Notes under the pieces: model-generated
Seen by the model: the letters and a program-made list of their open reading frames with translations, nothing else
What the model was told of the DNA's origin: nothing
Database searches by the model: none
Assembly (NCBI GenBank): GCA_022496805.1
Contig: CM040090.1
Span: 15,742,001 to 15,806,000, forward strand
Direction of reading: 5' to 3'
DNA from: Pohlia nutans
Lineage: Eukaryota; Streptophyta; Bryopsida; Bryales; Mniaceae
DNA length: 64,000 bases
Made by a program: the position numbers and the translations under genes
In this document: one piece after another, positions 12,954 to 23,194 of the stretch
How positions within the stretch are numbered: position 1 is the stretch's first letter
Layout of the letters: every line of letters starts with the position of its first letter

Positions 12954-13120
12954 TTAACCCTTTAGTGTCTAGGGTGGGTTTAGAGAAAACTACAATTTTT
13001 CGATGAATTTTAAAAAAAAACCTTTCTATAGTGAAATTAGGGATACTATTAATAGTATCTATCCGTATGAATATAAACATAACTTAAGGAAACAATTGTT
13101 GGTTGAATCTTGGTAAGATC
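12954..13120. mobile_element. Fragment of a TTAA-flanked element
   Basis: TTAA followed by CCCTTTAGTGTCTAGGG begins a segment that matches, in reverse complement, the right end of the 1-kb element at 31225-32239. Shared blocks are AGGGATACTATTAATAGTAT and CCGTATGAATATAAACATA against 32110-32180. No right terminus is present. It sits at the junction between units B and C. Confidence 0.65.
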
Positions 13121-13238
13121 GGACCAGCCCAAATTCTACAAATTTGATTGGTTGACATGCAAGTGCCATTATGTTTGGCTGTTTTAATCACTATGAGTCA
13201 ATCTACATAGCCATTTGATTTTGGATGTACCATATTAA

Positions 13239-13563
13239 CCCCTAAACATCTAGAAAGTGGATCACGAACGGATTCAGAGCTTTGTAACTTTCTCATACAA
13301 TTTTAGATGACTTTCATCCAAATCATCTTTGCAAGCCTATTAAATTCTCTACCAATTAGAGTAAATTTCTTGTGATGGGGAGATGTTGATACTATTCGAG
13401 AGGCCTCCAAATGCAAGTATGTCAAAATTGTTCAGTAGATTTCATGCATGCAATGGTCCTCTAGATCTCATGTACACCTAATGTGCATCTAAGTCATATC
13501 ATGCTAATATCTATTTTTGAGGTTAGCATCTACTTGTGTTCAAAGGATCGGTACGTGTAGGGG
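13239..13563. mobile_element. 325-bp TTAA-flanked (piggyBac-like) MITE with empty site
   Basis: The left end is TTAA then CCCCTAAACATC; the right end is ACGTGTAGGGG then TCAA (TTAA with one change). Copy E has the same flanks (reverse complement of about 30277-30300) joined through a single TTAA with no insert. The element is therefore seen both filled and empty. It has no coding capacity. Confidence 0.8.
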
Positions 13564-14296
13564 TCAACCATTTTAATTGGGACATTCAGTCTGCCTTATT
13601 TGGTGCTTTCATGTGAGATTTTTAATATTATACTCAGATGATCTTCCATCCACTGTTTGCATTTTTCAACACTTACGTAGTTCCACCAATTAATATAATT
13701 ATGTTCACACAAAAAACAAAGTAGGTCCACAATTTTGCATGACTGCACCAGCCAAAGGTAAAAGTTGAGCACGTGGAAATCTTGTACATAGAACCTCCAA
13801 ATTCAGTCCATGGTCAAAGAGGAGATCTCTCAAAATCTCACGTAAATAAGAGACCATTACAGTGCGATCGAGTCCATTAAGAAACCTTCCGCGGGTCCTC
13901 TATAGAAATTTGCAACTCATGAAAATGACCCCCCTCGATCGATCAGGCCACACGCGGGTGGGGTGGTTTATATCATGATTCGTTTCGCAATGAAAGTTCG
14001 TTTCATTTGTGTCGAGAAAGAAAAGAAAATGAAAAGAGAATGAAATGCAGTCATAATTTGATTGAAAATCAGCCAAGTTCCGTCGACCTCCCTACCAACA
14101 CAAGTGAATTTGCGAACACCAAATATACAGAGCCCTACTTATCATGGGTACAGGCGAGTACATACAGTATGTACTAGAATGGAAAGCTACCGATTAGAAC
14201 TCCGCCAGCTCAAATTATCATCAGTTGCCTTCAAATTAAACAAATCCTCAGTCTCAATTCAGTCCTCATATATCAGCAGCTTCATTACGTACAGTC

Positions 14297-14435
14297 AGCC
14301 CCATATTCATTAAATTGACCAATTTTTTTTATATTGGCCGCCACACTATTCAAATAAAGAGAGTAAATGAACTGAAATCACACTATTTGAGCGGCCAATA
14401 TAATCGAGATTGGCCAATTTAATGAATATGGGGTT
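14297..14435. mobile_element. 139-bp MITE with 4-bp target duplication (AGTC)
   Basis: The inverted ends are AGCCCCATATTCATTAAATT and, reversed, AACCCCATATTCATTAAATT. AGTC flanks both sides (14293-14296 and 14436-14439). Copies A and B (about 4240 and 6222) show the uninterrupted site. It belongs to the same family as 12020-12157. Confidence 0.88.
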
Positions 14436-15213
14436 AGTCGGGATCACAGCAGTTGATGCCATAAGTCATGAATTAATCGGAGCAGCTGAGCTAACGTACC
14501 GTCACTCAGTGGACATCAGAGTCTTCAATTCCGAGCGACGACGGACCCTTCCGCATCTTGAAACACAGTCATGCTTTACTTAATTACAACTCAAACCCCC
14601 CGATATGAGCTAGCTGCTTAATATGTAACACACACACACACAAACAACCCTAGCTAGCTAGCAATCAATTGCAACGTACAGCTAGCAGCAATGTACTATT
14701 ATTACATTGGTTTATCATATACTGCAACATACTTATATTTAATTTCCAGCTTCCACATCCATCATAATGTATCAATTGATATTGGCTGCCTGGTTAACTT
14801 GCAACATTACTTTATTTGAATCGTCCGGAAATAAGAGACTGAGGCTCTGGACAGCTACCTGGGACCGCTGACTTTTTAATCAGTTCTCTCTGGACAGTCC
14901 CGTAGTAAGTCCCCCGGGATACAAGTTTACTTAGCTTCAAAAAAGCCCATTCCGGTCACTATTATACGGCCGTATTTCATTGTAACTATTTGGAATGGTC
15001 CTACACCTCGGTCCTATGAGTTTCATATCAAAAGTGAAATTAAGATCCATGCCTACATGGTCCTAGTATATTAGCTATTGGGATTTCAATTTGGAACATT
15101 AATTCCACTTACAAAAAATGTCTTGAAAATATACGGCGGCAACGTATCTATTACTATCCGCAAGCATCTCGATTTTAAGGGTAAAGTGCCCGATCAGCGG
15201 CCGCAAGTTAAGT

Positions 15214-16005
15214 TCACTGAAGAGCACAGTCGACGACCCTCCGCAACACGAATACTCCGAACTTGGCTCCAGCTGATTTTGTGATACACCACGTTCCACG
15301 ACGAGCGCTTCCCGGCCCATCCGCAATTATATGCTCATCCGGCACAATACTTCCTTGAACCGAAGACTTGATACTATCAGAGTCCTCGTCAGTACTGTAA
15401 TTAGTTATACCCCCCGGGTATGGATTCAAGTCTGGGAAGTGATCCAAGTCCGGAGGGGATGATGCGCGTGCAGACCGCCAAGTCAAGCCCGTCGCGTCAA
15501 GCGAAGAATCAGCGCTTTCTGGTTGCTCATCATCAGCGCTATGATCCGATTGCTCGTCATCAGCTGCGGCGTTCGCCCCTGCTGCCCAGCGAGCTCCGGA
15601 AATGCTCAGATCATCACCGGAATTGGAATGATCAGAGTCCACCGGCGACGTCGATGGAATCGAAGCGGGTGGCACTGGCCTTTTGCGAGGACGGCTCCAA
15701 AGGAGCTTGGGGAGTCCGAGGAGTACTGGCTTCGACCAATCAGCTGCGCTCTGCTGCGGTGAGTAAAGGCGTAGCCATTTTCTGGGCGGCCGACTTTGTT
15801 TGTAAAGGCGTAGCCATCTTTTGGGCGGCCGCCCCGGCCGCCTTCGCAGCGCATCCCGGCGTCTTCGTAGCGCATCCGCGGTACTGAACTTGCGCCAGCA
15901 TCCCACGCAGTGGTACCGACGTGAGCCTCTCCTCCTGGCCGCGAAAAGAGTGGGAGCCGGGCAGAAAGCCAGCGGGCACGCCGTCACCTCAAGCTGCTTC
16001 GGCAT
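15214..16005 (-). CDS. Zinc-ribbon/AT-hook protein, copy C
   Basis: Single-exon ORF of 263 residues starting at the conserved MPKQLEV ATG. It shares the copy B architecture: four-cysteine head CX4C-X17-CX2C at residues 9-35, duplicated RPP(K/R)(R/K)WLRLY modules, acidic Ser-rich middle, and conserved C-terminus ending VVDCALQ. Against the other copies it carries small in-frame insertions or deletions in the Ser-rich middle (DSDHSNSGDD, HFPDLNPYPGG), and none breaks the frame. The opposite strand also has long open frames (for example 15420-15887), but these do not resemble proteins and reflect the GC-rich codon pattern. Function is unknown. Confidence 0.75.
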   Translation of the reverse strand: MPKQLEVTACPLAFCPAPTLFAARRRGSRRYHCVGCWRKFSTADALRRRRDALRRRPGRPPKRWLRLYKQSRPPRKWLRLYSPQQSAADWSKPVLLGLPKLLWSRPRKRPVPPASIPSTSPVDSDHSNSGDDLSISGARWAAGANAAADDEQSDHSADDEQPESADSSLDATGLTWRSARASSPPDLDHFPDLNPYPGGITNYSTDEDSDSIKSSVQGSIVPDEHIIADGPGSARRGTWCITKSAGAKFGVFVLRRVVDCALQ

Positions 16006-19000
16006 GCTTGCAGGCTCTTCAATTAATTCGAAACGCAACTTACAGACTTAACAAATCCACGCGCCGGCTGCTCGATCTAACACGCGCAGCTAGCGAACGT
16101 CCACACACTGCACGGTACGTACTACGAGACCCCTGGATATACTGATTAACGTGCAGGTTCCAATCTCATTGCAAGCGTCTAGCTAGTATAGGAAACCAAA
16201 AGCACGTACTATGGATATCACACAAGGCAAGGCAGCCGGGGGATCGACACAAAGCTGTACGTGCCACTCGATCCGACCTCCCAAGTGCTGCATGCGCTCG
16301 TAGACAATGAAGATGCAAAGAGGAAATGCATGCAATGGTGTTTCGGCAATGGTGTTGCGGCATTTATGCGAATGGTTTTCCTGCCGAGGCTAGCTAGGCC
16401 TGCCTTGGACTTGAGGGCTGCCGACGGACGAGGCATTCAGATCGCCCAGGTGTTGTTCAAAGGAATTTGCGATGCTCCTAGCTAGCTTGGGACGCATGTA
16501 CAAGTTGATCATTCTATGTCAATATTAATGATATATGTGGCGTCGAATTGAGCAGTACTGGATGTGATGCGAAGGTACATCAGAACTTAGTATTGGGCAC
16601 TTAAGGTTGTGATCGAGCTACTGCTGACACCAAATTCAATGTAAGTTGTTTTAAGCGTGACTGGGGCTTGAGTTTGAACCGTTTGAAATTAACCTTTCCA
16701 AAATTCTGATAAAAACTCCGGTGAAAACTCAGAATTCCTTTCTCAAATCGTGAATTCGATCGGTTAAGTTGCGCAGGTACAATCATGCTAATACATAACA
16801 TTCTCAACAGTTGACGGATCTATTTCAAACAGATTTGAAAACAGATTGCAATTCCATCTCGGAGCAATTCACAGTTGCTTTTGTTCTCTCAATTGCTATG
16901 TTTGCAGCGCTTGAGTTTGGTTTTCAGTCCTAAGGGAGTGTCATTTACATGCTCTCCAATTTCAACACTCTAACATTTTTTAATAATTGATATATAAATC
17001 ACAGTGATTTGTTCTTCACTTAGGTATACTCCTTCCCTTTAATGCATTTTTATAATTGACCAATGATCGATCACAAATCTGCACATACAAACTATTTGAA
17101 TCCATAACATGTGACAGAAAAATATTTCTTGGAATCATCCATCTATCGGACATTCATGAACAATAATGAGCTCACAAAGCCCGTTTTAATTGGAGTAGAT
17201 TCATGTTGAGGATACGAACTGCTTGCCAGAGGTTCAACATGGATCTTGTGCAATAAATCAACTGGAAGGACTCATATATTCTGTAACTAGGTTGATATTG
17301 TTCAGTAGGAAAGAAAATGTAACGTTTGATGAATGTTTTGAAGAATTCTAATGTGTAATGTGAATGTTTTTTTTTGGTTTGTATCTAGCACAAGTGCAGG
17401 GCAATGCATCAACCATAGGATATTTTGCAGATTCTATTGACTTCAAAAACACCTGTATTGATAGTAAAATACAACGTTTTTTTAATGTTGAGAGCTTCCT
17501 TGTAGTTTTTCATAACATTCAGTAGCCTTCCAAGAGGCTGCCTTTCGGTTTCATCCACCTTTATATATGGAGTGACAATTAGTGATTTGTAATTGATTGG
17601 ACTATTGAATCAAATAAACAATTACGAAACACTGCTAAATTGTAAATGATTGAGTGAGTGTTTTCTATTACTGTTCACCACGGTTGATTTCTCTTGCTTA
17701 ATTAGTGCCGCCTGGCCCATAGCTATTGATGTGATGTGGAATATCCCACATCATTTTATTGGGGGATGAAATGATGTAGGATATTCCATATCATTTTGTT
17801 GGGGAAAAGCAATAGTCACAGAGGCTACTGAAAGTTATGTTATTTCATCATTGATTGACTTTCGTGTCGATATGATGTCTTGAATTAATTTGTGGCTCTC
17901 TATTAGGGACCTTGGATTCATAATTTGAGTAATTGCGGAACATTTGAAACTTGACGACCTTGTCCTTCACAAGTGGATTGGCCTTGGTGATTGCTTCTTT
18001 GCTTGTCGCCTTGTAATCGAACCTGCAACTGTGCATGTTGATGTAGCGGTGTAACACACATTTCCGCACTGGCACTTCACGAGGAATGTAGGACCCGGCT
18101 GATTTTAAACGATTTCTGTGCGACATCCAATACTTCATGGGTTCCTACATTTTTGGAACAGATTCCATACAAATTTTGCACTTTGTTGTATAATAAGAAG
18201 GATGAATGCAGAATCCGTGCGGATTCAGTACAAAATTAATCTAAAATTTGTGAGTAATCAGTGCGAAAAATGCACGCACCCATGAAATATCAGATATTGC
18301 ACGAAAATCATTAAAAATCAGTGAGGTCCTAAATTCTTGATGTTCACTCCCATCACCCCCAACGCGCTTCCTAGATCCTGCATAATTAATCGCACCGAAG
18401 ATTCAAGGGCTCTTGTGGAGGTGCCATTGCGGGGGTGATTGTAGCTATGGCACCGGGAAGTGTTGATATGTTGAGCTTGTTCCAGTGACAAAGTCGTCAA
18501 TCAATCAATTTCCACACACTATTGTTCACAAAACTACAAGCCCAAATGTTTTGTTTTTTTTACCATCAGATGCAATGTTCTTCACTGATTCTGGTGCTAC
18601 ATAATATAATTTTGCCTCATCTCATACACGATCAAGCCAATTGGTCATTTTCAAACCAAGAATCCTCGGTCTTGACCATCTAGCCTGAACTCCGAAGAGT
18701 GTCAATCCATGTTAACTGCCACTACAAGCAGAGGCATCATTACTCACTCTGGAGGGATCTTGTTCATTGTCGCTTTTCACTGTACACGCTTGTCCTACTT
18801 GATGAATCGCGCTCTCCTAACTCAACCAAAAAATTGGTGAGCGCGAAGTGCCGCCGTTTGACTCACAAAAGGAGTAAAAAGCGATGCCTTCTCCTTCATA
18901 TCATTCCTAGACATTTATTTAAGGAGGAAATCGGATGATATACTCAAAACCCCTTTTATCAAACAAGGATGACATTATAATACATAAGAGATGTTCAATT

Positions 19001-20792
19001 ATCAAGCCCATGAAAAGCAAAATGAGGTTCATAATTTCACCAGAGAGTGAGGTTCATAATTCACAGTGACAGCAGCTGGCATTTCATTGATTAACCCCTA
19101 AAAGACCAAGAAGTTCAAATTGGGCCTTGTATTTTATAAAGCACTTTTGAGTAGATTCTATGTGGACTTCCATTTGTTCAAATTTGTTTTTTCCTTGACC
19201 ATCATACGCATTATTCTTCACTGTCTGATTCTAGTGATACAAAATCTACTCTTGTCTGAATCATATATTTCACAATATAGTTGATTGAATTTGTCATTTT
19301 AAAACCATGAAACGCTGGTCCTTTACGGGTCAAAGATGAGCATGACAGACCCTGAGAGTTCTTGCTTTGCAATAGACAGGCGCGCTGTGCATCAACCTCC
19401 ATCCAAGCTCCTCAGTTGAATTGGAAATGACTTCAACACTGCATGAAAGAAACAAATTTAGATAAATAAATAAAAATAAATAAAACAGAGATTGAAGATT
19501 AACAAAATTCCACATGAACAAAAACACTCACGCTCATCTTCCTTGCAGAACCTCACCACTACTCCTGAAGACTGGAACTATGCTTTAACACTGCAGTATA
19601 GTTCTCTACTTCCATGGAATAAAGAGGCCAGTTCTTTTTTTAAAAAACAAGCAGAAACAGAGCTCCCACTTACACTGCAAAACTGTCACATGTATTAGAA
19701 TAATGCATGTACTGGGAAAAGCCAATCGAATCCTACTCAAAACTGTAAGAAAGAAAAACAGGACTGAGGCCAAATTAACCCCTAAAGGTTGGGCCTATGA
19801 CCATGGAATCCTGCTTCATCTGTCACACTCAATTTTGCTACTAAAAATTATTCCAGAATTCAAATTTATATTTTTAGTGGATGAGGTCACATGTCCACTA
19901 GAAATCGTAAATTTTATATAAATTTTGGTGAAAATTTGAAATCACTATGGTTTTATGAAGTGATTGTAAAGAAAATCTATAACAATTACAAAATGTACTA
20001 GAAAATTCCGATTTTTTTAACTAAGGTGTAAATTACAATGAATAAAAGTTTAGTTCATGAAAATCATTAGTGCATCTAAATTTAAAAATTTTGCTACACC
20101 TTGGTGATACCTACCGAACTACAATAAAACACTCAATTTTCAAATTGCTCCCAAAAATCAAAGTGGAGTAGAAACTAGACTTGGCAAGCTTCATTTTGTT
20201 AATAAAGCTCAAATGCAATGGAACTCATTTTCATGGCCTAAATTTAGTTCAAGTAAAACAAGCAAAAAAATTCAAAATACACTACACGGTGAACTGTTTT
20301 TACGACACTGTTTGTAGTTGGGACCCCATGTAAAATCTAAAAATAGCTTGAATGACTTGAATTTAACTTGAAGTGGTGGCATCACCGAGCAAAGCCCTTC
20401 ACATAAAGAATTGGATGGAAATCATCCACGCAGTAGTTGGAATTGAAAAGTCGACTTTATTCATAAGTCTATTTTTTTGGTCTCATTGGCGTTTAGGGTT
20501 TATACTCCGATGATCGTCCATCCACTGTTCCCGTTTCTCAACACTTACTTAGTTCCACCATGTATATTCACACAAAAATAAAATACCCACAATTTTGAAC
20601 ATGCACCAGCCAATTTAAGTAAAAGTTGACCACTTGGACATCTTGTAGAACCTCAAGAGCGACTCAAATTCAGTCCATGGTCAAATAGGATCTCAAAATC
20701 TCACGTAGATCAGAAACCCATTGTGCGAGACAGTCAAGAAACCTTCCCCAGGACCTTTATTGAGTTCTGCAACTCATGAAACTGCCCCCTCC

Positions 20793-21049
20793 GGGTGCAC
20801 TGTCCTAAACACGTACAACTATACGTGAGTGCACCGAAGGAGTAATAATTTGAATATTTCCGTATTATGTATACATATAGTAAACATATTTAGAGCTCAA
20901 ACTTTTGATATATACTTACATAAAGCGTATATTTAGGAAACAATAGATCTATTTACTAAGGTTTTTAGACATGCAACCCCTCATATACACATGGGTGTTT
21001 AAGAGGTCAAGAACGCACGTGATTCTCAAACATAATGTAGAGTGCACCC
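20793..21049. mobile_element. 257-bp insertion with GGGTGCACT ends
   Basis: Copy D is interrupted relative to copy C (13930). The inserted segment starts GGGTGCACTG and ends AGTGCACCC, a short terminal inverted repeat. Target duplication is unclear. The inside is AT-rich and non-coding. Confidence 0.55.
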
Positions 21050-21359
21050 TCTGAATGACTCCTCGATCAGGCCACATGCAAGTGGCTAGGGTGGTTTGTA
21101 TCATGATTCGTTTTGGAATGAGATTCCCTTTCATTTGTGTCGAGAAAAAAAAGAAAATGAAGAGAATGAAAAGCAACCATAAGTTGATTGAAAATCAGCC
21201 AGGTTCCGTTCTCCACTCCTCCCTACCAACGCAAGTGAATTTGCGAACACCAAATATATACAGCTACTTATATATCATGGATACCTAGTACATAAGTCTA
21301 GAATGGAAAGCTACCGGTCGATTCGAACTCCACCAGCTCAAATTATCATCAGTTTCCTT

Positions 21360-21576
21360 CACAGGGAGCGCATTTTCATTCCCCTGTGTTGATTCCCCTG
21401 TGAGTGCCACTTTCCCCTATGAGCTTCAGAACTCGACACATGTTAAACTTTCCTTCTACAAGTAGATGACTAAGCTTAAACAGGTGATTTTGTACACATG
21501 TCAAAACCCCCAATCACAGGGAAAAGTGGCACTCACGGGGGAATGAACACAGGGGAACCAAAATGAGCTCCCTGTG
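21360..21576. mobile_element. 217-bp MITE with CACAGGGAG ends
   Basis: The left end CACAGGGAGCGCATTTT matches the reversed right end CACAGGGAGCTCATTTT, and the inner CCCCTGTG blocks also pair. The element interrupts CCTTC/AAAACAAATCCTC, which is continuous in copies A, B and C. The target duplication is probably CTT (3 bp), which together with the CAC start would suit a CACTA-type element. Confidence 0.7.
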
Positions 21577-22402
21577 CTTCAAAACAAATCCTCAGTCTTC
21601 AGTCCACATCAGCAGCTCTATTACACTCGGGATCACACTGATTCCATAAGTCATGAACCGGACCAGCAGATCTAACTTACTCACTCAGTATCAGAGTCTT
21701 CAATTCCGAGCCACGGACCCTTCCGCATCTTGAAACACAGTCATGCTTTACTTACAACTCAAACCCCCCGATATGAGCTAGCTGCTTAATGTGTAACACA
21801 CACACACACAAACAAACAACCCTAGCTAGCTAGCAATCAATTGCAACGTACATCTAGCAGCAATGCACTGTTACATTGATTTCCCATATACTGCAACATA
21901 CTAATATTTTCCAGCTTCCACATCCATCATTATGTATCAATTGATATTGGCAGCCTGGTTAACTTGCAACATTACTTTATTTGAATCGTCCGGAAATAAG
22001 ACAGGCTTTGGACGGCTACCTGGGAACGCTGACTTTTCAATCAGTTCTCTCTGGAGTCTGGACAGTCCCGTAGTCCCCCAGAATACAAGTTTACATAGCT
22101 TGATTATATCATTAACCCTTAAACGTCCAGAAAGCCCATTCCGGTCACTATCATACGGCCGTATTTCATAGTAACTATTTGGAATGGTCCTACACCTCAG
22201 TCCTATGAGTTTCATATCAAAAGTGAAATTAAAATTCATGTCTACATGGTCTTAATCAATAAGCTATTGGGACTTCAATTTGGAAAATTCTACTTACAAC
22301 AAAAAATGTCATTTGATATACGGCAACATATAGACTATTATCCGCAAGCAAGCACCTTTAATTAAGGGTGGTTAAGTGCCCGATCAGCGGCCGCAAGCAA
22401 GT

Positions 22403-23194
22403 TCACTGAGGAGTACAGTCGACGACCCTCCGCAACACGAACACTCCGAACTTGGCTCCAGCTGATTTTGTGATACACCACGTTCCACGACGAGTGCTTC
22501 CCGGCCCCTGATCCGCAATTGTATGCTCATCCGGCACACTTCTTCCTTGAACCGAAGACTCCATACTATCAGAGTCCTCTTCAGTACTGTAATTAGTCAT
22601 ACCCCCCGGGTATGGAAAGTCTGGGATGTGATCCGAGTCCGGAGTGGATGATGCGCGTGCAGACCGCCAAGTCAAGCCCGTCGCGTCAAGCGAAGAATCA
22701 GCGCTATCTGGTTGCTCATCATCAGCGCTATCAGCTGATTGCTCGTCATCAGCTGCGGCGTTCGCCCCTGCTGCCCAGCGCTCAGCTCCCGAAATGCTCA
22801 GGTCATCACCGGAATGATCAGAGTCGTCCACCGACGACGTCAATGGAATCGAAGCGGGTGGCACTGGCCTTTTGCGAGGACGGCTCCAAAGGAGCTTGGG
22901 GAGTCCGAGGATTACTGGCTTCGACCAATCAGCTGCGCTCTGCTGCGGTGAGTAAAGGCGTAGCCATTTTCTGGGCGGCCGACTTTGTTTGTAAAGGCGT
23001 AGCCATCTTTTGGGCGGCCGCCCCGGCCGCCTTCGCAGCGCATCCCGGCGTCTTCGTAGCGCATCCGCGGTACTGAACTTGCGCCAGCATCCCACGCAGT
23101 GGTACCGACGTGAGCCTCTCCTCCTGGCCACGAAAAGAGTGGGAGCCGGGCAGAAAGCCAGCGGGCACGCCGTCACCTCAAGCTGCTTCGGCAT
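22403..23194 (-). CDS. Zinc-ribbon/AT-hook protein, copy D
   Basis: Single-exon ORF of 263 residues, ATG at 23194 (MPKQLEV). It has the same order of parts as copies B and C: zinc-ribbon-like four-cysteine head, two AT-hook-like 14-residue modules, acidic Ser-rich region with DDEQ repeats, and conserved tail with WCITKSAGAK and a final Cys. It differs from copy C by scattered substitutions and codon-sized indels. It lies head to head with copy E (26280-27092), the two ATGs being about 3.1 kb apart and the genes reading away from each other. No recognised catalytic motif. Possible roles are a DNA-binding regulator or an accessory protein of a mobile unit. Confidence 0.75.
   Translation of the reverse strand: MPKQLEVTACPLAFCPAPTLFVARRRGSRRYHCVGCWRKFSTADALRRRRDALRRRPGRPPKRWLRLYKQSRPPRKWLRLYSPQQSAADWSKPVILGLPKLLWSRPRKRPVPPASIPLTSSVDDSDHSGDDLSISGAERWAAGANAAADDEQSADSADDEQPDSADSSLDATGLTWRSARASSTPDSDHIPDFPYPGGMTNYSTEEDSDSMESSVQGRSVPDEHTIADQGPGSTRRGTWCITKSAGAKFGVFVLRRVVDCTPQ

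Larger units (their letters stand above)
6162..12957. repeat. Amplified unit, copy B
   Basis: The copy starts mid-unit at TTAAACAAATCCTCAG, which matches 14235 in copy C. It runs through the ORF (7048-7827) and then about 5 kb of non-coding sequence shared with copy C (for example 9000-9300 with 17160-17460, 9780-11250 with 17690-19080, and 11260-12940 with 19085-20500). The non-coding part holds a conserved small hairpin (9814-9875) and a MITE at 12020-12157 that copy C lacks. Other open frames in it, such as 10205-10546 and 10679-11023, are not kept in the other copies and are not called as genes. Confidence 0.85.
13121..20499. repeat. Amplified unit, copy C (most complete direct copy)
   Basis: It runs from GACCAGCCCAAATTCTAC at its left end, through GAGCACGTGGAAATCTTG (about 13767), the ORF at 15214-16005, and the long non-coding downstream part, to GGCGTTTAGGGTTTA near 20497. 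There it joins copy D within the TACTCNGATGATC block. It carries two insertions absent from sister copies: a TTAA-flanked element (13239-13563) and a 139-bp MITE (14297-14435). Non-coding stretches longer than 300 bases inside it show no further gene. Confidence 0.85.

Noticed and set aside
15420..15887. 155-residue plus-strand frame opposite the zinc-ribbon ORF (and its counterpart at 22612-23076)
   Set aside because: It is the antisense of a GC-rich coding region, shows no protein-like motifs, and is not kept intact in all copies. Taken as a shadow.
16166..16485. Frames upstream of the zinc-ribbon ORFs (LDPTSQVLHALVDNEDAK on one strand, HHCRNTIACISSLH on the other)
   Set aside because: They are interrupted or shifted in units B and D. 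Conservation is better explained by shared 5' flank DNA.
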